Shown piece after piece: positions 27,427 to 35,056 of a stretch of 64,000 nucleotides of DNA. Position 1 is the stretch's first letter. Every line of letters starts with the position of its first letter. Under the pieces are notes generated by a model. The model was not told the DNA's origin, made no database searches, and saw only the letters and a program-made list of their open reading frames with translations. The stretch covers positions 16,123-80,122 of the forward strand of contig SXUL01000036.1 of NCBI GenBank assembly GCA_005790545.1, in the 5' to 3' direction. The position numbers were made by a program, and so were the translations under genes. The DNA is from Planctomycetia bacterium (lineage in GTDB: Bacteria; Planctomycetota; GCA-002687715).

Positions 27427-28508
27427 GGCCCCAGCTCTCTTGCCAACGACCGGATGCGCTCCGGCTCGGGGGGCTCCCGAGTGAGCGCGTCCGCAAGCCC
27501 GGCAAGCAATCGTTGCTGCCGGAGGGTGAAAGCGCAAGGCGGCAACCGATCCGCAGCCTGCCACGCGGCAAAGGGCGAGTGCTGGATCAGTGCACGCTCG
27601 AGCAGAGGGAGCCCCTCTCCCCGCATCGCCGCAAGCGGCAGCCCCCGTGCGGCACCGAGATCGCTCTTGGAGGCCAAGAGCAGCACGCGCTCGTCACCCT
27701 GCAGTTCCGAGAGCACCATGTCGGCGCGAGCGTCTGGTGCATCGAGCACGAGCAGGATGTCGGCACTCTTCCACGCAGCACGTGTCATCCCCACAGCGAG
27801 CGCTTCAACCGGATCCCCGGCTGGCCGGAGCCCGGCGGCATCGCGCAGGAGAAACGGCCACCCTCCCACTGCGATCTGCGCATCGAGGACATCGCGTGTG
27901 GTTCCTGCCTCGTCAGAAACGATGGCTGCGTCTCTCCCGGCGAGTGCATTGAACAGGGTGGATTTTCCTGCATTGGGCGCGCCGCAAAGCAACACGACAC
28001 AGCCCTTGGAGAGGGCCAGACCGAGCGGCAGGCGACCGGCGGCTGCGCGGAGTCCCGCCGCCCATTCCAGCCGCTCTGGCGGCGCTCCAGCCGCGAGAGC
28101 ACGAAGTTGTTCACGCAACAGGTGCAGCGCCGGCCCGCAGGCCAGTTCGAGCGTGCGCTGGGCGAATGCGCTGCGTGCGAGTGCCAGGCATTCCTCCTCG
28201 ATGCTCGCGGCCACGGCCATCCGCTCGATGCCCATGACTCCGAGCAGGAGTTCAAACGCCCGGCCTACTGCCGGGGAACCATGCAAGGAAACCTCGATCC
28301 GCCCCGCGTGATCCGGGCCGGCCAGCATCACTTCATCGAGCACGGCTCCGTCCGCCAGGATGTGGCCGAAGCGGAGCATTCCCGTTTCCGCCCTCCCCGC
28401 GCGAAAGAACTGCGGCAGCAGATCCGCGGCGCCGGACAACTCGTACACCTGCAAAGCGGAGTGCCCACGCCCTGACAGGCGGCGCCAGGCCGGGCCTTCA
28501 GACTTCAT
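27423..28508 (-). CDS. MnmE-like GTPase lacking the C-terminal cysteine motif
   Basis: A 361-residue relative of the tRNA-modification GTPase MnmE (TrmE). A TrmE-type N-terminal domain is visible (GRGHSALQVYELSG, IEVSLHGSPAV). The G domain has GAPNAGKSTLFN, DEAGTTRDV, DAAG (usually DTAG) and SKSD (usually NKxD). The C-terminus ends at SLARELGP, without the FCIGK that carries the formyl/taurine-chemistry cysteine. A full MnmE gene lies at 51082-52374, so this is a paralogue. The start at 28508 overlaps coaX by 11 bases and the end overlaps pyrB by four. Confidence 0.8.
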   Translation of the reverse strand: MKSEGPAWRRLSGRGHSALQVYELSGAADLLPQFFRAGRAETGMLRFGHILADGAVLDEVMLAGPDHAGRIEVSLHGSPAVGRAFELLLGVMGIERMAVAASIEEECLALARSAFAQRTLELACGPALHLLREQLRALAAGAPPERLEWAAGLRAAAGRLPLGLALSKGCVVLLCGAPNAGKSTLFNALAGRDAAIVSDEAGTTRDVLDAQIAVGGWPFLLRDAAGLRPAGDPVEALAVGMTRAAWKSADILLVLDAPDARADMVLSELQGDERVLLLASKSDLGAARGLPLAAMRGEGLPLLERALIQHSPFAAWQAADRLPPCAFTLRQQRLLAGLADALTREPPEPERIRSLARELGP

Positions 28509-29202
28509 GAGCGAACTCGAGCCCGCGCAAGACGAGCAGCGGGTCCACGCGCGCAGCATTTCCAATCAGCTCGGCGACAGCTTCCGCGTCACCCCCCGTG
28601 ATCCAAAGGGACGCTCCAGGCAGAGCTGTGCGAGCGCGCCGCAACGCCTCGTGCACAAGGCCCGCAAAGGCGCTGTCCAATCCGAGGCCAACGCAGGACG
28701 CGGATGTGCGCGCCGGAAAGTCAGCGCCTGCTTCCCCGCGCGGCAAGGCCGGAGCGGCGGACGCAAGTCCCGCAGCCAAGGCCCGCCTGCCGGGAGCAAT
28801 CAGTCCTCCCCGAAAGATGCCGGATTCATCCACTGCATCGAGGGTGAGGGCCGTGCCTGCGCTCAACACGAGCACCGGCCCCGAGCTCATCCGTTGCGCA
28901 GCCTCGGCAGCAGCCACGCGGTCCATGCCCAACGTTGCGAGCGAGTCGTAGGCGAGCGTGAGACCACACTTCAGGGACTGGCCGAGCACGAAGCGTCGCG
29001 CACAACCGGCTGCGGCGGCCGCAGCGAAAATCAGATCCTCCTCCCGGCACACCACCGAGACGACACGCAACTCATCGAATCCGCGCGGGATACGCGGCGT
29101 CGCTCCTGTGTCCCAGCTGTCCTGCAGCACCGGACCTTGCGGCGCAGACACCGCGAGCTTGGTACGGGTGTTCCCGACATCGACAAGGAGCCGGCCCGCC
29201 AT
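28498..29202 (-). CDS. coaX: Type III pantothenate kinase
   Basis: First step of coenzyme A synthesis: phosphorylates pantothenate using ATP. It has 234 residues. Motifs are LLVDVGNTRTK at the N-terminus, LGMDRVAAA, SAGTALTLD and GGLIAPG. The third motif has Ser where many family members have Asp (DxGTA); members with Ser or Thr there are known to me. Its stop overlaps the MnmE-like gene by 11 bases. Confidence 0.9.
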   Translation of the reverse strand: MAGRLLVDVGNTRTKLAVSAPQGPVLQDSWDTGATPRIPRGFDELRVVSVVCREEDLIFAAAAAAGCARRFVLGQSLKCGLTLAYDSLATLGMDRVAAAEAAQRMSSGPVLVLSAGTALTLDAVDESGIFRGGLIAPGRRALAAGLASAAPALPRGEAGADFPARTSASCVGLGLDSAFAGLVHEALRRARTALPGASLWITGGDAEAVAELIGNAARVDPLLVLRGLEFAHEV

Positions 29203-29208
29203 GGTGCT

Positions 29209-30156
29209 TCAGCGTCGGGGCACCACGACCGTGCGGGTCATGGTCACACCCTTCCTGCGAATCCGGACTTCGAAGCGCGTGGTCTGAGGATTGCTCTTGG
29301 CGTAGGCGATCACCTCAGCCTTGGTGGACATGCGCACGCCGTTGATGGATTCGAGCACGTCCCCTTCTTCCGCACCACCGCGACGCAGCACGTTGTCCGC
29401 AGGGATCGCATCGAGGCGCACCGCAGCCTTGCCGTCCTCGAGGGTCTCGCTCGAAAAGCGCACCCCCTCCAACGTGGTATCGCCCTTGTCGGCAAGAGCG
29501 CGCGCCCCCATCTCCGTGATCGTGATGGTCGTCGGCTTCGCGACGTTCCATTCGATCCAAGTGGTCGTATTGGCATCGATGGGTCCGACGATCTTGGGCG
29601 CCACGGCCGTGCCCGAGCCAGCCACCACGGGAGCCGGGTCTGGTTCGAGTGCGATCTCTCGACCATCGGAAATGAAGACCACGCGCCCTGGCTCGATCTG
29701 CTTCACGACCGCACCACCGGCCCACTCCACCACATGCCCTTCGAGGTAGGGCAGCAACGGATCCGGTTGCGGGCCGACGGCCGCGCCCTTCCGTCCAAAG
29801 AAGGCGAGACTCCGGCCGCCTTCAGGCGAGTACTGGATCACAAGGACCTTCAGCACCGTTTCAACCGGAGCCTTCGGCAGCGCCACAGGCTTCGAATTGT
29901 CCTCCTTCGGTGCTGGTGGCTTCACCGGCCACAGCACCCCATCCTTGATGTTGGTGCCGTACTCCGTTCGCCGGCGTCCCAGCGCGGCATCGGGGCGAAT
30001 CTTCTTCAACTGCTCCACCATGCCGTTGCGGTAGCTCGTCAGCTCGTCGCTACGGCTGCCCTTCTCCTGCACCACGGTGAAGACCGTTGCGCCGATGCCG
30101 AGAACAAGCGCCACATCGGCGCAGACAATGAACTTGTGCAATGTGGAGAGTTTCAT
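29209..30156 (-). CDS. Single-pass membrane PDZ protein, GspC-like
   Basis: A 315-residue protein with a short cytoplasmic N-terminus and one transmembrane helix (FIVCADVALVLGIGATVFTVV, about 9-29). It has a proline-rich region, an ordered middle domain, and a C-terminal PDZ-like domain (EGDVLESINGVRMSTKAEV, about 265-315). The layout resembles GspC of type II secretion, which links the inner-membrane platform to the secretin. It lies between a PilT-type ATPase and coaX. Call by architecture only. Confidence 0.65.
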   Translation of the reverse strand: MKLSTLHKFIVCADVALVLGIGATVFTVVQEKGSRSDELTSYRNGMVEQLKKIRPDAALGRRRTEYGTNIKDGVLWPVKPPAPKEDNSKPVALPKAPVETVLKVLVIQYSPEGGRSLAFFGRKGAAVGPQPDPLLPYLEGHVVEWAGGAVVKQIEPGRVVFISDGREIALEPDPAPVVAGSGTAVAPKIVGPIDANTTTWIEWNVAKPTTITITEMGARALADKGDTTLEGVRFSSETLEDGKAAVRLDAIPADNVLRRGGAEEGDVLESINGVRMSTKAEVIAYAKSNPQTTRFEVRIRRKGVTMTRTVVVPRR

Positions 30157-30237
30157 GGCCTTGCTCGTGGAATCCTAGTGCCGGGATGGGTCGGGATCAA
30201 CGGCGCGCCGACGAGACTGGGCCGCGGCGCTTCCTGT

Positions 30238-31347
30238 TCAGGGACGGGCAGGCTGAAGGCGGCGTTCTGTGCCGCGGGAAACGCCACGCAAGGCGAGACG
30301 CAGATCGTCCGGATTGTCCGAGCCCGCGATCGCCGCCGCTTCGTCCACGAGCCCTTCATCCACAAGGCTCTTGAGGGCCATGTTGAAGGTCTGCGTTCCG
30401 TACTGAGCAGCCCCGTCCACCAGGGCATGGTCGAGGTCCCGCGTTTTTCCTTGTCGCAGCAGTTCCCGCACGCGTGGTGTCGAGAGCAGGATTTCAAGGA
30501 CTGGTACGCGCCGACCTGTCTCTTTCGAGAGCACGAGACGCTGACTCAACACACCCTCGAGCACAAGTGAAAGCTGCAAGCGCACGAGGTCGTGCTGATG
30601 CGGCGGAAAGAAGGTCATGATGCGCTCGACGGTCTGGATCGCATTGACCGTGTGCAACGTGCTCAAGACGAGATGCCCGGTCTCTGCCGCGGCCAGCGCG
30701 GCCTCCATGCTTGCGGCATCGCGAATCTCGCCCAGCATGATCACGTCCGGAGCCTCGCGCAGCGCGGCCCGCAGGCCGCCCTGCCAGTCCTTCATGTCCA
30801 CGCCCACTTCACGTTGATGGACCACGGAAGGCCCGTCACGAAAACGAAACTCCACCGGATCTTCGAGCGTGACAGCATGCACCGCACGAGTCGACGTGAT
30901 GGCCTCCATCAAGGATGCGAGCGTGGTCGACTTGCCCGAGCCGGTCACGCCCGTGATGAGGACGAGGCCACGCTGCAGTTGCGACAGCGCCGTGCACTGC
31001 CGCTCCGGCAGATGCAGGGTGCGGAATGAGGGCACATGCGCCTTCACCTGACGCAGCACCATGCCCACGCCGCGACTGTGCCGGAAGGCGTTGACGCGGA
31101 GCCGTCCGGCGTCGCCGCGTTCCACGGCAAAATCGCAGTCGCCGGTAGTGCGCAGTCTCGTGAACGCATCCTTCGAGGTCAGGCTCTCGATGAGCGCAAG
31201 GAGTTCCTCCTCCGTGGGTGGCATGAGCTCGAGAAGCTGCACTTTGCCGTCCACCTTGAGGGCCGGGCGCAAGCCGGACTTCAGGATGATGTCGGCGGCA
31301 TCCGCAGCGGCCGCGGCTGAGAGAACTGCTTCAAATGCAAAGGACAT
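30238..31347 (-). CDS. PilT/PilU-type pilus ATPase, second copy
   Basis: A 369-residue ATPase. Walker A is GVTGSGKSTT, the Asp box is AVTLEDPVEF, Walker B is PDVIMLGEIRD, and the His box is TGHLVLSTLHT. It is distinct from the pilT product at 18404-19486 and resembles PilU or an accessory retraction motor. It lacks the PilB N-terminal domain and zinc cysteines. It is upstream of the GspC-like gene. Confidence 0.92.
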   Translation of the reverse strand: MSFAFEAVLSAAAAADAADIILKSGLRPALKVDGKVQLLELMPPTEEELLALIESLTSKDAFTRLRTTGDCDFAVERGDAGRLRVNAFRHSRGVGMVLRQVKAHVPSFRTLHLPERQCTALSQLQRGLVLITGVTGSGKSTTLASLMEAITSTRAVHAVTLEDPVEFRFRDGPSVVHQREVGVDMKDWQGGLRAALREAPDVIMLGEIRDAASMEAALAAAETGHLVLSTLHTVNAIQTVERIMTFFPPHQHDLVRLQLSLVLEGVLSQRLVLSKETGRRVPVLEILLSTPRVRELLRQGKTRDLDHALVDGAAQYGTQTFNMALKSLVDEGLVDEAAAIAGSDNPDDLRLALRGVSRGTERRLQPARP

Positions 31348-31382
31348 GGGATGCGCTGCGGCATCTATCGACCGGGGCCACG

Positions 31383-31398
31383 CGCCGGAAAACCGGCG
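31383..31398 (-). terminator. Short GC hairpin after obg
   Basis: CGCCGG-AAAA-CCGGCG, a six-pair perfect hairpin four bases past the obg stop. On the minus strand the loop reads TTTT and no T run follows. It may end or stabilise the rplU-rpmA-obg transcript before the second pilT. Confidence 0.4.
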
Positions 31399-31401
31399 TC
31401 T

Positions 31402-32406
31402 TCAAGCGTCAATCGAGGGATGGAGCACGCGCCAGCAGGCTTCGAGCAACTCGCCAAGTCCCTCGCCTGTCAGCGCAGAGACCACGTGGCCGTGCACGCC
31501 CAGCGCCGCGTCCAGATCGGCCGCGAGTGCCAGAGCATCCGGAACCTGGTCCCGCTTGGTGTAGACCGTCAGGCGCGTGCGTTCGATGAGCCCGTGTCCA
31601 AACTGGGCCAACTCCGCAAGAATGGTTCGCGCGCCGGCGGCCGCCATCTCAACATCACCGTCGAGAGGCAATTCGACGAGATGCAACAAGACGCGCGTGC
31701 GTTCGATGTGCCGCAGGAACCGGTCACCCAGCCCCGCGCCCGCGCTCGCCCCTTCGATGAGTCCCGGAATGTCCATCATCACGAAGCGGCGGAAGCCCGG
31801 CAGATCCACGATGCCCGGATGAGGATGCAGCGTGGTGAACGGGTAATCCGCAATCTTCGGGGTTGCTGCTGACACGCGCGAGATGAGCGTTGACTTGCCC
31901 GCGTTCGGCAAGCCCACCAAACCCACATCCGCGATCAACTTGAGCTCGAGGCGCAGCGTCTTTTTTTCGCCGCGACGCCCCTTCTCCGCTTCCTTGGGCG
32001 TCTGATTGGTGGACGACTTGAAGGCCGTGTTGCCACGGCCCCCGCGGCCCCCGCGGGCCACCACCACGCGCGCACCGGCTGTTTCGAGATCCACAAGGAC
32101 CGCACCTGATTCCTCGTCCGTGATGATCGTTCCCACAGGAACGGGAATCAGGAGGTCTTCGCCGTCCTTGCCGAAGCAATTGGCACCCATGCCGCCGACG
32201 CCGTTTTGCGCTCGAAAATGCGGGGAGCGCACAAGGTCCAAGAGCGTGCTCTCTGAAGCATCGGCGCAGAGGATCACAGCGCCGCCGTGGCCACCATTGC
32301 CGCCGGCCGGGCCGCCCTTCGGCTCGTAGATTTCGCGTCGAAACGCAACGGATCCGTCGCCGCCGTTGCCAGCCTGCACGAAGATGCGTGCCTCGTCACG
32401 GAACAT
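31402..32406 (-). CDS. obg: GTPase Obg/CgtA
   Basis: Ribosome-associated GTPase for large-subunit assembly and stress control, 334 residues. It has the glycine-rich Obg domain (about 1-155, with GGAVILCADASE-type spokes) and the G domain with GLPNAGKSTLI, DIPGLIEGA and TKRD. The C-terminal OCT domain is absent, as in many bacteria. It is in the conserved order rplU-rpmA-obg. Confidence 0.96.
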   Translation of the reverse strand: MFRDEARIFVQAGNGGDGSVAFRREIYEPKGGPAGGNGGHGGAVILCADASESTLLDLVRSPHFRAQNGVGGMGANCFGKDGEDLLIPVPVGTIITDEESGAVLVDLETAGARVVVARGGRGGRGNTAFKSSTNQTPKEAEKGRRGEKKTLRLELKLIADVGLVGLPNAGKSTLISRVSAATPKIADYPFTTLHPHPGIVDLPGFRRFVMMDIPGLIEGASAGAGLGDRFLRHIERTRVLLHLVELPLDGDVEMAAAGARTILAELAQFGHGLIERTRLTVYTKRDQVPDALALAADLDAALGVHGHVVSALTGEGLGELLEACWRVLHPSIDA

Positions 32407-32493
32407 GAGCGGTCATTCCTCGGGCGCAGGGAGCAAAACGCAAGCGGGCCGGTGGACATCCGCCGAGCGGATCCTTCCGGCCCGAAAGCAGCC

Positions 32494-32739
32494 TCAGTTG
32501 TTCGGAACGACGGAGATGCGGTTCCTGGTACCGAAGCTCACCTTGCCGTCCTTGAGGGCGTAGATCGTGAAGTCGCGCCCCATGCCGACGTTGCGGCCGG
32601 GATGAAACACCGTGCCGCACTGGCGCACGATGATGTTGCCGGCGACAACGGCTTCGCCGCCGTACTTCTTGACACCGCGATACTGCGGATTGCTGTCGCG
32701 GCCGTTCCTGCTGGAACCCTGTCCTTTTTTGTGGGCCAT
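32494..32739 (-). CDS. rpmA: Ribosomal protein bL27
   Basis: An 81-residue protein starting [19 protein letters not shown], whose N-terminal tail reaches the peptidyl transferase centre. There is no extra N-terminal leader of the Firmicutes type. It is 10 bases after rplU and 87 bases before obg, on the same strand. Confidence 0.98.
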   Translation of the reverse strand: MAHKKGQGSSRNGRDSNPQYRGVKKYGGEAVVAGNIIVRQCGTVFHPGRNVGMGRDFTIYALKDGKVSFGTRNRISVVPNN

Positions 32740-32749
32740 GGCGTTCCTT

Positions 32750-33064
32750 TCAGCCGGCGATGCCGGTGATCTCGATTTCCGTGTACTTCTGGCGGTGCCC
32801 CGTGCGCTTCCTGCTGTGCTTGCGCACACGATAGAAAGCCGGGTACAGCTTGACGCCGCCCACCTTGGGTGTCACCACCTTCGCCTCGACCTTGGCGCCG
32901 GCAACGAACGGCGTACCGATGCGTGCCGAGCCCTCGCCGCCCAGAAGGCAGACGTTCTCGAAAGAGAGTGTGGTTCCGGGCTCCACGTCGCGCAGATGGA
33001 TGCGCAGGCGCTGGCCCTTCTCGACGCGGTACTGATGGCCGCCGTCTTTGATGATCGCGTACAT
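32750..33064 (-). CDS. rplU: Ribosomal protein bL21
   Basis: A 104-residue protein starting [18 protein letters not shown], which binds 23S rRNA. The basic C-terminus [16 protein letters not shown] is the family signature. AGGA sits five bases before the start. It is the first of the rplU-rpmA-obg genes, after the rng stop at 33139. Confidence 0.98.
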   Translation of the reverse strand: MYAIIKDGGHQYRVEKGQRLRIHLRDVEPGTTLSFENVCLLGGEGSARIGTPFVAGAKVEAKVVTPKVGGVKLYPAFYRVRKHSRKRTGHRQKYTEIEITGIAG

Positions 33065-33138
33065 GACTGTCCTCGATGCCCCAACCGGGATTCCGTGGGG
33101 CGGAGAAGCTAGCAGCCCCCCGCCGCGGGTTCAAAGCG

Positions 33139-34629
33139 CTATTTGAGCCTCTGGATCTCGTAGTCCTCGGTCCCGAGGTCGTGATCGCCGGCAATGAGAA
33201 TGGGCTTGCCGTACAGGTCTTCAAGCTTCTTGATCTTCTCGGACTTGTTCCGCCGCAGAAAATCGGCCACGCGCACATTGACGCGAACGCGCACACGCTT
33301 GGCCCGGTTGCGGAAGACGATGTCCGTGACCTCGCGCAGGATCTTCAGCCCGATGGAATCGACCGTGCGCACGAAGCCGCTGCCGCGGCAATGGGCACAA
33401 GGCAGCGCGTTGCTGCGGTGCAGGCTCGGGCGCACTCGTTGGCGCGTCATCTCCACCATGCCGAACGGACTGATGCGCGCAATCTTCATGCGCTCCTTGT
33501 GATCCTTCAGGCGGTCGCGGAGCGAGCGCTCCACCTCTCGCTTGTGACTCTCATCCTGCATGTCGATGAAGTCATTGATGATCACGCCGCCGAGATCGCG
33601 GAGCCGGAGCTGTCTCGCGATCTCCTCCACCGCTTCCATATTGGTGCGGAAGGCCGTGTCTTCGAGTTCGCCTTCCTCGCGGTTCTTGCCCGAATTCACA
33701 TCAATGGCAACCAGTGCTTCGGTCTGATCGATGACGATGGAACCGCCACTCTTGAGCGTGAGCTTGCGTGCGAAGACCTTTTCGATCTTGTCCTCGAGCC
33801 CCATGGCGTGGAACAGCGGACGACCATCGGCATAGAGCCGCACCCGCTCCTCCTGCTCCGCCATGACAGCGCGCAGGAAATCGCGCGCCTTCTTGAAAAC
33901 TGGCTCGCTGTCGACAACGACTTCCTTCACATCTGGAGTGAAGACATCGCGGATGGTGCGCACCACGAGATCGCTGTCCTGATAGACGAGCGTGGGCGCA
34001 CGCTCGTTGCGGACGCGCTTGATGATGGTGTTCCAGAGTTTCAGCAGGTACTGGAGGTCCTTCTCGATCTCGATCTGCGATCTGCCATAGCCGGCCGTCC
34101 GGATGATGGTGCCCATGCCGTCCGGCGGGTCGATCTCCTCGAGGATCTTCTTCAGGCGCGCACGCTCCACGGGGTCTTCGAGTTTCTTCGAGACACCCGA
34201 ACGCGTGAGACTCGGCATGAGCACGAGGTAGCGACCGGGAATGCTGAGCCAGGTTGTCAGCGTCGGCCCTTTCTTCCCGATGCCATCCTTGGTGATCTGC
34301 ACCAACAGTTCCTGCCCCTTGGTCACGTACTCCTGGATGTTCCGCTTCTCTCCGCGCCGGATGCGATCCATGGGCACGTCCGGATTGTTCTGCCGGTACA
34401 TGGGCAGAATGTCGCTGGCGTGGAGAAACCCGTTTCTGTCGCCGCCGAAGTCCACGAAGGCAGCACCGATGCTCGGCTCGATGTTCGTGACCACACCCTT
34501 GTAGATGTTGCCGAGAACGGTGCTCGCGGAAGCCCGCTCGATGTAGATCTCTTCGAGCACGTCATCGCACACGATGGCGATGCGGACCTCTTCCTGGTCA
34601 TCCGCGTTGATGTAGATGCTGCGTTCCAT
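33139..34629 (-). CDS. rng: Ribonuclease G/E family endoribonuclease
   Basis: A 496-residue single-strand endoribonuclease, the length of RNase G. The S1 domain lies at about 35-125 (LGNIYKGVVTNIEPSIGAAF). The DNase I-like active site has the two metal aspartates in VAIDVNSGK and GGVIINDFIDM. A zinc-link pair appears in CAHCRGSG. There is no long RNase E-type scaffold tail. The start at 34629 has GGGGGAGG just upstream. It precedes rplU-rpmA-obg on the same strand. Confidence 0.96.
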   Translation of the reverse strand: MERSIYINADDQEEVRIAIVCDDVLEEIYIERASASTVLGNIYKGVVTNIEPSIGAAFVDFGGDRNGFLHASDILPMYRQNNPDVPMDRIRRGEKRNIQEYVTKGQELLVQITKDGIGKKGPTLTTWLSIPGRYLVLMPSLTRSGVSKKLEDPVERARLKKILEEIDPPDGMGTIIRTAGYGRSQIEIEKDLQYLLKLWNTIIKRVRNERAPTLVYQDSDLVVRTIRDVFTPDVKEVVVDSEPVFKKARDFLRAVMAEQEERVRLYADGRPLFHAMGLEDKIEKVFARKLTLKSGGSIVIDQTEALVAIDVNSGKNREEGELEDTAFRTNMEAVEEIARQLRLRDLGGVIINDFIDMQDESHKREVERSLRDRLKDHKERMKIARISPFGMVEMTRQRVRPSLHRSNALPCAHCRGSGFVRTVDSIGLKILREVTDIVFRNRAKRVRVRVNVRVADFLRRNKSEKIKKLEDLYGKPILIAGDHDLGTEDYEIQRLK

Positions 34630-34649
34630 CCTGCCTCCCCCTCGGGAAG

Positions 34650-34669
34650 GGTGATGGCGGACCATCACC
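34650..34669 (-). promoter_or_regulatory. Perfect hairpin in the rng leader
   Basis: On the minus strand the leader reads GGTGATGG-TCCG-CCATCACC, an eight-pair perfect stem with a UNCG-type tetraloop. It is 20 bases before the ATG and about eight before the GGGGGAGG ribosome-binding site. RNase E mRNAs are known to be autoregulated through structured leaders, so this may be a control or stability element; that is inference. Confidence 0.55.
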
Positions 34670-34988
34670 GCCAGTGGAGGGAATCGAGCCGGAACCCGGG
34701 AGGAACGGTCAGCGGAGAGTCGATGGCAGCGTGCCGACGGAGGCTCGTTCAGAGCCCCGCTTGCGGATGTGTCGGGCGGTCGCCATGGGAACTGTTCCTT
34801 GCAGACATCCGCGCGCGGCGTTCACCGCACGCGTCGTTTCCTCGAGTCCCGGTCCCGGATTCCGCAGTGCACTCGCGGGTTCTCCACCCGGCACACGCGG
34901 CCCTCGACCAGCACGTTGTTCAATCGCCCCGCACGGCCCTACGGGGATGAACCCCAAGGCCCCGCGTCGCCGGGCCGGCAACGCGGCA
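34670..34988. other. Intergenic region between secretin and rng genes
   Basis: About 320 bases with no gene I can support, within the 427-base gap at 34630-35056. Small open frames are present on both strands but show no family features or ribosome-binding sites. It likely contains the rng promoter. Confidence 0.4.
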
Positions 34989-35009
34989 AGAGGAGCCCCA
35001 AGCTCCTCT
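34989..35009 (-). terminator. Hairpin after the secretin gene
   Basis: AGAGGAGC-CCCAA-GCTCCTCT, an eight-pair stem at 34989-34996/35002-35009, 47 bases past the secretin stop. No T run follows on the minus strand. It is the only candidate for the end of the pilMNOPQ transcript. Confidence 0.45.
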
Positions 35010-35056
35010 CACGAGCGTGCCTCTTGTACCCCTGCGGCCGCGTGGCGGCAAGCGCA

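Noticed and set aside
28498..29202. CoaX with Ser in place of Asp in the DxGTA motif
   Set aside because: Other CoaX proteins, such as those of some Betaproteobacteria, also have Ser or Thr there as I recall, so it is not evidence of an inactive enzyme.
28360..30570. Plus-strand open frame of 736 codons across coaX and the GspC-like gene
   Set aside because: It crosses several well-supported minus genes and its translation is low-complexity Arg/His-rich.
33076..34950. Plus-strand open frame of 624 codons opposite rng
   Set aside because: Shadow of the RNase G gene.
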